DNA of 6,869 nt. It comes from STC-54 sp964504665. GTDB taxonomy: Bacteria; Patescibacteriota; Microgenomatia; Daviesbacterales; UBA10151. Position numbers and translations under genes: made by a program. Location of the stretch: the NCBI GenBank assembly GCA_964504665.1, contig CAZDEH010000038.1:1-6869 (forward strand). Reading direction: 5' to 3'. The notes below the pieces were generated by a model. That model did no database searches. It saw only the letters and a list, made by a program, of their open reading frames with translations, and had not been told where the DNA came from. Each line of letters opens with the position of its first letter. The stretch's first letter is position 1. Below are positions 1 through 4,999 of this stretch, piece after piece.

Positions 1-1237
1 TATGTTTTATTCTTTCTGTGGTAAATAAAAATTTTCCGTTTTCTTGACTCTTTAAAAAATCGATAATAAATTCCGGGTGTTTTTTAGCATTCAGTCCAGA
101 AAAATTCTCCATGTTATTCAAATAATTTGCTTCCTCATCGATTACTTCAATTACCGGTAAATCTAATTTTTGCCCAAGTTTAAAATCCTCTGATCCAGCA
201 CCTGTTGCCATATGGACCAAACCTGTACCTTCTTCCCCACTTATCGGTAGAATTAGTTCATCATTCTCTATCACCCGGTGAACATATCCCCCCAAAGCCT
301 GACTAACTCTTGGCAAATGATCAAAAGGAGATTCATATTGAAACCCAACCAATTCTTTACCTTTAACAACTTTCCGTTTAGTTATCTTTAACAAAGCTCC
401 TAGTTTTCCAAGCTCTTCAAGTCTTTTTTCCATTATCCATACTAAATCGCCACTTTCCAGCTCTAATTGTAGATAATTTTGTTTTGGGTCAACAACCACA
501 GCTATATTGGCAGGAATTGTCCAAGGAGTTGTAGTCCAAGCTACTAAATATTCTTTCTTTTTCCCTTTAATAGGTAACTTAAAATAAACTGATTCATGAA
601 TTACTTCTTTATAATCTTCAGTTAAAATCTCATGCTGTGAGATAGCAGTCCCACATCTCGGACACCAAGGGACAGAATCTCTCCCTTTATAAAGCCAGCC
701 TTTTTCATTAACTACTTTAATAAAATTCCATATTGCATAATTGTTTTCATCAGAAGATGTATGATAAGAATTATTCCAGTCCATAAAATAGCCGAGTCTC
801 TTAGACTGTTCTGTTTGAATGGCAGAATATTGTTTTACCCGATCTTTACAAAGCTCAATAAATTTTTCCAGGCTTTTGAATTTATCTCCGGGAACTAAGT
901 TCTCAATGTCTTTTTTGCTTTTAAGTCCCAATCCTTTTTCAACTTCAACCTCTACCCATAACCCCTGTTCATCAAAACCGTTTTGAAACCGCTCTGCATA
1001 ACCCTTCATATTATAAAATCTTTGCCAAACATCTTTATAAGTCCTACCCCAAGCGTGATGAACTCCCATCGGATTATTGGCTGTAACAGGTCCATCTAAA
1101 AATGAAAACTTTTGGTTAGAAGTCTTATTTCTTTTTAAGTATTTTTCAATAATCCCTTCTTTTTCCCAGTATTCCAATAGTTCTTTTTCCAAAGAAGGAA
1201 GATTTACTTGTAATAAAACCTGTTTAAATTTCTGCAT
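1..1237 (-). CDS. ileS: Isoleucyl-tRNA synthetase, N-terminal 412 residues (3' part outside the window)
   Basis: Class I aminoacyl-tRNA synthetase that charges tRNA-Ile with isoleucine in the cytoplasm. The frame is open from ATG at 1237 to the left edge. Residues 48-63 (DGPVTANNPMGVHHAW) start the Rossmann catalytic domain; the usual HIGH signature is GVHH at 58-61. WCPRCG (191-196) followed by an SQ.E stretch is typical of IleS. The CP1 editing domain is present: WTTTPW at 234-239, and GTGLVHMATGAGSED at 337-351, where D351 matches the conserved editing aspartate. The fragment ends just before the expected Y-P-x-C-W segment; KMSKS and the anticodon-binding region lie outside. No in-frame start exists upstream because a stop intervenes, and there is no clear Shine-Dalgarno. 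It follows the 78-codon ORF by 30 nt, probably as one operon behind the isoleucine-codon attenuator at 1515-1637, which supports Ile over Val or Leu specificity. Confidence 0.9.
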   Translation of the reverse strand, partial: MQKFKQVLLQVNLPSLEKELLEYWEKEGIIEKYLKRNKTSNQKFSFLDGPVTANNPMGVHHAWGRTYKDVWQRFYNMKGYAERFQNGFDEQGLWVEVEVEKGLGLKSKKDIENLVPGDKFKSLEKFIELCKDRVKQYSAIQTEQSKRLGYFMDWNNSYHTSSDENNYAIWNFIKVVNEKGWLYKGRDSVPWCPRCGTAISQHEILTEDYKEVIHESVYFKLPIKGKKKEYLVAWTTTPWTIPANIAVVVDPKQNYLQLELESGDLVWIMEKRLEELGKLGALLKITKRKVVKGKELVGFQYESPFDHLPRVSQALGGYVHRVIENDELILPISGEEGTGLVHMATGAGSEDFKLGQKLDLPVIEVIDEEANYLNNMENFSGLNAKKHPEFIIDFLKSQENGKFLFTTERIKH

Positions 1238-1246
1238 ATGTTCACA

Positions 1247-1255
1247 ATTCTAACA
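1247..1255 (-). promoter_or_regulatory. Possible extended -10 promoter just upstream of ileS
   Basis: On the minus strand this reads TGTTAGAAT, identical over all nine bases, and over ten when the preceding T is included, to the extended -10 of the ftsZ promoter. The -35 position 17 nt upstream (TAGTTT) is a poor match, so it would have to work as an extended -10 promoter. A start about 7 nt downstream would lie only a few bases before the ileS ATG at 1237, giving an almost leaderless mRNA. It may be chance in AT-rich DNA. If active, it would let ileS bypass the upstream attenuator. Confidence 0.3.
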
Positions 1256-1267
1256 AAAAAGCTTATT

Positions 1268-1504
1268 CTAAACTAGCTGTTTCTGTATTATCTTGTTGCA
1301 TTGCTCTCTCAATTTTCTCAAACAATCTTCAATCGTTTCAAGTTCTTCATATGGTTCACGATATTTCCGTAATCCTATAGGAGGCAGTAATAAATTATAA
1401 ACCAACTTACTTGCCCCACTTTTATAAGGTGTGCATAATCTTCCTTCTTGAATTGGGCAATCAGTACATCTTATTAAACTTTCTCCAAATTCTCTATTTT
1501 TCAT
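1268..1504 (-). CDS. Small cysteine-containing protein of unknown function, 78 aa
   Basis: I do not recognise the family. The protein is short, basic and without signal peptide or membrane segment. Its N-terminal part has C13-x2-C16-x7-C24, a spacing that could bind a metal or an Fe-S cluster, and C61 and C69 lie in a charged, probably helical C-terminus (about 50-76). The middle contains a LLLPPIG stretch (38-44). The start at 1504 has a weak GGGA 4 nt upstream. It begins only 10 nt after the U-tract of the terminator at 1515-1540, leaving no room for a promoter between them, so its transcription should depend on read-through of that terminator. It ends 30 nt before ileS, consistent with a two-gene operon. 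A role connected with IleS is only suggested by position. Confidence 0.6.
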   Translation of the reverse strand: MKNREFGESLIRCTDCPIQEGRLCTPYKSGASKLVYNLLLPPIGLRKYREPYEELETIEDCLRKLREQCNKIIQKQLV

Positions 1505-1514
1505 ATTTTCCCAT

Positions 1515-1540
1515 AAAAAAACCTCCCATTTTGGGAGGTT
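1515..1540 (-). terminator. Intrinsic terminator of the leader attenuator (segments C and D)
   Basis: On the minus strand AACCTCCC (1533-1540) pairs perfectly with GGGAGGTT (1520-1527) across a 5-nt loop AAAAT, whose outer A and T can add a ninth pair. A run of seven T (1515-1521) starts within the stem end. The T-run lies on the minus-strand side, so it stops minus-strand transcription, both from the leader promoter and from ftsZ. It sits between ftsZ and the next gene and is directly followed by the 78-codon ORF, so it is best read as the terminator arm of an attenuator that also ends the ftsZ transcript. Confidence 0.88.
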
Positions 1541-1567
1541 ATCTTCTCTCCTACTCTGTTACTCAGA

Positions 1568-1636
1568 CTAGGTAAATAACCCTCCCTTTGGAGAGGTAAT
1601 AATTTCAGTAATAATATTTATATATTTGCAACTCAT
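1568..1636 (-). CDS. Isoleucine-rich leader peptide, 22 aa, of the ileS attenuator
   Basis: The ORF starts at ATG 1634-1636 and stops at TAG 1568-1570. The peptide begins MSCKYINIITEIIT and ends SPKGGLFT. Five of 22 codons are isoleucine: ATA at codon 6 and ATT at 8, 9, 12 and 13, with two tandem pairs. The last tandem pair lies directly before attenuator segment A, and the stop lies just after segment B, the arrangement expected of a regulatory leader peptide whose translation rather than product matters. The best precedent is PheM, the Phe-rich leader of pheST, also a synthetase operon. No Shine-Dalgarno is visible; the predicted transcription start is at 1636-1637, so initiation would be on a leaderless or one-base-leader mRNA. 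AT-rich DNA favours ATT/ATA codons, which is the main reason for caution. Confidence 0.72.
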   Translation of the reverse strand: MSCKYINIITEIITSPKGGLFT

Positions 1637-1654
1637 TGTTAATATATTAACAAT
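1635..1654. repeat. 20-bp perfect palindrome over the leader promoter -10
   Basis: ATTGTTAATATATTAACAAT equals its own reverse complement over all 20 bases. It spans the extended -10 (1644-1652), the predicted start site and the first two bases of the leader ATG. This position fits a repressor operator. The symmetry is centred within the -10 region and no T-run follows on the minus strand, so it is not a terminator. No regulator gene is visible in the window. In AT-rich DNA a palindrome of this length is uncommon but possible by chance. Confidence 0.5.
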
Positions 1655-1672
1655 TTCCCAGGAATCCGTCAA
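1644..1672 (-). promoter_or_regulatory. Sigma-70-type promoter for the attenuator, 78-aa ORF and ileS
   Basis: On the minus strand, TTGACG (1667-1672; 5 of 6 to consensus) is followed by a 17-nt spacer and TAATAT (1644-1649; 4 of 6), with an upstream TGt that makes an extended -10. The -35 begins two bases after the ftsZ stop codon. The same TTGACG, 17-nt spacing and TGt element occur in the promoter upstream of ftsZ, which strengthens both calls. Counting 7 nt past the -10 puts the start at 1637 or 1636, at the A of the leader AUG. Confidence 0.72.
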
Positions 1673-1673
1673 G

Positions 1674-2843
1674 CTAATTATTGCGTCTTAAAAATGCAGG
1701 AATATCTAGACTGCTTTCATCGTCCTCTTCTGGTTCTCTCGGTTTGATAGTTGTATCGTCTGAAGTTAATGAATCGTTTTGCAGATTAGAAGTATTTTCT
1801 TCTGCTGTTGGTTGATTAAATGTCATTTGGGGTAACGGGTTAGTTCCTCCAACAGATCCTACATATTCACGCATTCTAACTCTGTTTTGATCAAATCCGG
1901 TAGCAATAACTGAAATCTTAATTTGATCAAAATGCTCTTGGTCTTCTTTAATTGCTGCACCAAAGATAATATTGGCATCAGGATCTGCTGCTGCAGAAAT
2001 AATTTTTGCAGCTTTATCAACTTCCTCCATAGTCAAATCTGATCCTCCCACTACATTGAAAAGTACTCCTTTTGCTCCTTCAATTGAAATCTCAAGAAGG
2101 GGTGAGGCGATAGCCATCCTGGCTGCCACCTCAGCCCTATTATCTCCTCCTGCCTGACCAATACCCATTAAGGCAGATCCGGCATTAGTCATAATAGATT
2201 TAACATCGGCAAAATCAACATTAATAAGCCCAGGCATAACAATAAGATCAGATATCCCTTGAACTCCTTGTCCAAGAACTGAATTAGCCATTTTGAAGGC
2301 ATCTTGAAGTGACATGTTACGATCAATTACCTCTAGTAATCTTTGATTAGGTATTACAATTAAGGCGTCAACTTTATCTCGAAGTTCATCAACTCCTTCT
2401 TCGGCAACCATCATTCTTCTGGTACCTTCAAAATTAAAGGGTTTAGTAACAACGGCAACGGTCAGTGCTCCTAGTTTACGTGATATTGAGGCAACTATGG
2501 AAATTGCCCCTGTACCAGTGCCTCCACCCATTCCTGCAGTCAAGAAAACCATATCAGCATCCTGTATAACATCTTCAATTTTTTGCGATGATTCTTCGGC
2601 AGCTTGACGACCGATATCAGGACTTCCTCCAGAACCTAATCCTCTAGTTAAAGTTTCTCCAATTTGAACTTTTGTAGGTGACTGATTTGCTAGAAGTGCT
2701 TGCGCATCAGTATTAATGGCAATAAATTCCACGCCTTGAATCTGTTGTAAATCTATCATTGAGGCTAAAGCATTGCCTCCACCTCCACCAAGTCCAATTA
2801 CTTTTATCTTTGCAAATTTTTGTACGTCAGGTTTAATTAACAT
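1674..2843 (-). CDS. ftsZ: Cell division protein FtsZ, 389 aa, complete
   Basis: Tubulin-like GTPase that polymerises into the cytoplasmic Z-ring at the division site. The N-terminal GTPase domain has the GGGGGNA loop (19-25), the INTDAQAL segment (43-50) and the tubulin signature GGGTGTG (106-112). The T7 loop NVDFAD (208-213) supplies the aspartates that complete GTP hydrolysis in the neighbouring subunit. A variable acidic linker (about 335-378) leads to the C-terminal peptide DIPAFLRR (380-387), the usual docking site for FtsA and similar anchors. The length is normal for the family. ATG 2843 follows ftsA by 66 nt, with a weak AGAGAG element just upstream. The gap holds a promoter, so ftsZ can be expressed apart from the upstream genes. 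The gene ends in TAG immediately before the ileS leader promoter and has no terminator before that attenuator. Confidence 0.98.
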   Translation of the reverse strand: MLIKPDVQKFAKIKVIGLGGGGGNALASMIDLQQIQGVEFIAINTDAQALLANQSPTKVQIGETLTRGLGSGGSPDIGRQAAEESSQKIEDVIQDADMVFLTAGMGGGTGTGAISIVASISRKLGALTVAVVTKPFNFEGTRRMMVAEEGVDELRDKVDALIVIPNQRLLEVIDRNMSLQDAFKMANSVLGQGVQGISDLIVMPGLINVDFADVKSIMTNAGSALMGIGQAGGDNRAEVAARMAIASPLLEISIEGAKGVLFNVVGGSDLTMEEVDKAAKIISAAADPDANIIFGAAIKEDQEHFDQIKISVIATGFDQNRVRMREYVGSVGGTNPLPQMTFNQPTAEENTSNLQNDSLTSDDTTIKPREPEEDDESSLDIPAFLRRNN

Positions 2844-2861
2844 AACACTCTCTTTGGGCAG

Positions 2862-2890
2862 ATTCTAACAATAAAACGGTTTATCGTCAA
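2862..2890 (-). promoter_or_regulatory. Sigma-70-type promoter of ftsZ
   Basis: On the minus strand, TTGACG (2885-2890; 5 of 6) is followed by a 17-nt spacer and TAGAAT (2862-2867; 5 of 6), preceded by TGt as an extended -10. A start about 7 nt downstream at A2855 gives a 12-nt 5' UTR ending with an AGAGAG element before the ATG. It lies wholly in the ftsA-ftsZ gap, which explains the longer spacing here compared with the overlapping genes upstream. Confidence 0.75.
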
Positions 2891-2909
2891 TGATGGTTAA
2901 TCTGATAAA

Positions 2910-4208
2910 TTAAGGCAGCAGTGATTTAATAAGATCAAATCCTCTTTGCATAACTTCTTTAATAGGTAATCCCTTAGCAAGTACGGGTAAACTAAACTGT
3001 GAAGTAAGCTCACTTTTAGTCCCATAAACAATTAAACCTGCAGCTGTAGCAAAAGAGGGAGAATCAATTTCATCAACCATACCCGATAATCCTTCTACAT
3101 GACCCAATCTCGCCGGATAACCTAAAACATATCTGGCTTGATCAAGAAGTCCGACTGTTAATGAACCCCCTCCACAAATAACTAACCCGGAAGGAGTTTG
3201 GATACCAAATCCACTTTTTTTAACTTCTTTACCAACAAGTTCAAAGATTTCTCTTTCTCTTGGTCTGATTATTGAATCAATGACCGCCTTTTTTGATATT
3301 TTTTGAATATCTTCTGTAATTCCCAAGCTTTTAACGTCAAGTAGCTCTTCTTTGGTCCTCTGTAAACCTTTTTTTTCTTCATCCTTTGTTATGGTTTCCG
3401 GAAGTATTGGTTGTTTATTTATTTTTCCTAAGCTAAGTTTAATCTTTTCTGCTGATTCTAAAGATATTCGAAGCCCTACCGCCAGATCTGAAGTTATGTG
3501 CCTTGCCCCTATAGGGATTACTGAGGAATAAGCCACTGCACCGTCAACATAAATAATAATGTCTGTTGTTTCTCCTCCAATATCAACGAGTATTACGCCT
3601 AATTCTTTTTCTGTATCAGTTAAGACTGCATAAGAAGATGCTATTCCAGCACAAACAAGTTCTTCGACATTAATTCCTACGAGACCCATACATTTAATTA
3701 AATTTTTCATGGCTGTAGTCGAACCGGTAATAATATGGGTATCTGTTTCGAGCCTGACACCTGTCATCCCAATTGGATCTCTTATACCTTCTTGACCATC
3801 GACCGTAAAAGTACGTGGGATTACATGTAATATTTCCTTAGATGAAGGCAGAGGAATAGCTCGAGCCGCATCATTAACACGCAGAATATCATTTTCTTCA
3901 ATCTCACCTACAGGCTTGGCAACTGCAACTACAGCATGAGAGTTGATACTTTCTATATGCGGTCCACCGATTGAAACAAAGGCTGAAGAAATAGAATATC
4001 CACCCATTCTCTCAGAGGCTTCAATACTTTCGGTGATAGCAGCAACAGCTTCTTCTATATCAACTATTTGCCCTTTTTTTATTCCACGGGAGTTTACTGC
4101 GGAAACCCCGATTAGATTAATCTTATCACTCTCTCCGATGGATGCAATCAAAGTAGCAACTTTAGAAGAACCAGCATCAACTGCACATATTACTTTGTCT
4201 TTTGCCAT
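2910..4208 (-). CDS. ftsA: Cell division protein FtsA, 432 aa, complete
   Basis: Actin-like ATPase that anchors FtsZ filaments to the membrane and recruits later divisome proteins. The phosphate-1 motif is at the N-terminus (VICAVDAGSSKVATLIA, 6-22), phosphate-2 is DIGGETTDI (209-217), and the adenosine motif is GLVICGGGSL (341-350). The 1C (SHS2) subdomain region runs from about 85 to 165. A charged stretch around 262-300 looks like a modest insertion in subdomain 2B. The last residues (416-431, IKEVMQRGFDLIKSLL) form the expected amphipathic membrane-targeting helix. ATG 4208 is two bases after the ftsQ stop, so translation is probably coupled. The length is close to that of other FtsA proteins, and ftsZ lies directly downstream, which confirms the assignment. 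Confidence 0.97.
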   Translation of the reverse strand: MAKDKVICAVDAGSSKVATLIASIGESDKINLIGVSAVNSRGIKKGQIVDIEEAVAAITESIEASERMGGYSISSAFVSIGGPHIESINSHAVVAVAKPVGEIEENDILRVNDAARAIPLPSSKEILHVIPRTFTVDGQEGIRDPIGMTGVRLETDTHIITGSTTAMKNLIKCMGLVGINVEELVCAGIASSYAVLTDTEKELGVILVDIGGETTDIIIYVDGAVAYSSVIPIGARHITSDLAVGLRISLESAEKIKLSLGKINKQPILPETITKDEEKKGLQRTKEELLDVKSLGITEDIQKISKKAVIDSIIRPREREIFELVGKEVKKSGFGIQTPSGLVICGGGSLTVGLLDQARYVLGYPARLGHVEGLSGMVDEIDSPSFATAAGLIVYGTKSELTSQFSLPVLAKGLPIKEVMQRGFDLIKSLLP

Positions 4209-4210
4209 AA

Positions 4211-4999
4211 TTATTTACTCGATTTTGGCTGATATTCTATTACTGGTTTATCAAATCTTAAATCGACAATTTCAACCACTCTGCTATCTATTTTAGCTTT
4301 TTGCAGGATTAGTTGTAAAGAGGCGAATTGCCTCAAAACATCCCTTTGTAGGGAAAAAGCTACTTTAACTGGAGAATTAATCAATAATATATTTCCATAT
4401 TTTTTGGCGACAATATTGTTTTCACCGAGCATTGGTTCGAGCTCTAAATATTCAGTAAAAATTTGATTTATTAAACCAAAAGTTCTTTTATTTATTTGTT
4501 TACCTAAAATTAAATTTTCGCTTAAAAACAAAGTGGGGAGAGGAAAATTTGGTTGTTTACTAGTAAAGATAAAACCTGTTTCGTCAGCAATTAACATATC
4601 ACTCGGTAATGTCAAAGGAAAATTCCAATCAAGAAGTGCAGCTTCTGATGAGGAAGAGGCTTCAAAATCAGGTAAGTTATTTGTTTGATTTAAAGGCACG
4701 ATTTTACTGAAAAATTTGCGTCCATATACATAAATTTTTAACTTTCTTGGAAACTCATAGCTTATATCTATATCTTTAATACATAAATGCTTGGAGGCTA
4801 ACTCAGCTTTCACTTTGGCAACATTTAAAGTTATTGGGTTTTTACCTAATAGGTCTAGTCCACGTTTTAAATCCTGCTCACTCACACAATCTACATATGA
4901 GTAAATTACCACTTTTTCAACAGAAAAAATATTTAATCTCCAGATTGTTATTAGTAGTATACCAATAAGAAAAAGCGCATAAATTTTTCTAAATCTCAT
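4211..4999 (-). CDS. ftsQ: Cell division protein FtsQ/DivIB, 262 aa, complete
   Basis: Bitopic divisome protein that links the cytoplasmic ring to the periplasmic or outer synthesis machinery. A short basic N-terminus (MRFRK) precedes one transmembrane helix (about 7-20). A POTRA-like domain follows (about 25-97; FSVEKVVI, then a later EFPRKLKIYVYGRKF). The beta domain ends with FSLQRDVLRQFASLQLIL (215-232) and the typical IVDLRFDKPVI strand (244-254). A serine-rich loop (114-118) interrupts the middle. The sequence is divergent, as usual in this family, and the call rests on this architecture and the position before ftsA. The ATG overlaps the murG stop as ATGA. No Shine-Dalgarno is evident, which suggests translational coupling. 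Confidence 0.9.
   Translation of the reverse strand: MRFRKIYALFLIGILLITIWRLNIFSVEKVVIYSYVDCVSEQDLKRGLDLLGKNPITLNVAKVKAELASKHLCIKDIDISYEFPRKLKIYVYGRKFFSKIVPLNQTNNLPDFEASSSSEAALLDWNFPLTLPSDMLIADETGFIFTSKQPNFPLPTLFLSENLILGKQINKRTFGLINQIFTEYLELEPMLGENNIVAKKYGNILLINSPVKVAFSLQRDVLRQFASLQLILQKAKIDSRVVEIVDLRFDKPVIEYQPKSSK

Larger units (their letters stand above)
1515..1637 (-). promoter_or_regulatory. Isoleucine-responsive transcription attenuator leader for the 78-aa ORF and ileS
   Basis: The 123-nt leader RNA holds four segments. A, CTCTCC (1590-1595), pairs with B, GGAGGG (1580-1585), 6 bp around an AAAG loop. B in its longer form, GGGAGGGTTATTT (1574-1586), pairs with C, AGATAACCTCCC (1533-1544), with one bulged G: ten Watson-Crick pairs plus one more and a U-G. 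C pairs with D to form the terminator. B:C and C:D exclude each other, as do A:B and B:C. A ribosome stalled at Ile codons 12-13 (1598-1603) would cover A and free B, giving antiterminator B:C and read-through. A ribosome at the UAG (1568-1570) would cover B and allow termination; with no translation, A:B also leads to termination. A small UCUG/CAGA hairpin (1555-1567) lies between B and C. The pairings are seen in the sequence; the switching is inferred by analogy with the trp and pheM leaders. Confidence 0.75.

Noticed and set aside
1253..1262. T-run upstream of ileS as a terminator of the 78-codon ORF
   Set aside because: Only the 6-bp AAGCTT precedes or overlaps it; there is no hairpin stem of useful length.
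1494..1529. Eleven-codon ORF starting with ATG inside the terminator hairpin
   Set aside because: Its start lies in the loop and stem of the terminator and it overlaps the 78-codon ORF out of frame; no sign of a gene.
1515..1640. T-box riboswitch controlling ileS
   Set aside because: ileS leaders are often T-boxes, but this leader is only about 123 nt, has no AGGGUGG-ACCGCG-like box and no 7-nt antiterminator bulge with UGGN. The leader ORF with tandem Ile codons explains the structures better.
1635..1654. Palindrome as an intrinsic terminator of ftsZ
   Set aside because: The stem is almost all A-T and no T-run follows on the minus strand; the GC-rich hairpin at 1515-1540 with seven T is the real terminator.
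1972..2157. Plus-strand ORF opposite ftsZ
   Set aside because: Shadow of the conserved ftsZ coding sequence; no start context, no recognisable protein.
3943..4296. Plus-strand ORF opposite the ftsA start and ftsQ end
   Set aside because: Spans two clearly real minus-strand genes; the composition is that of an antisense shadow.
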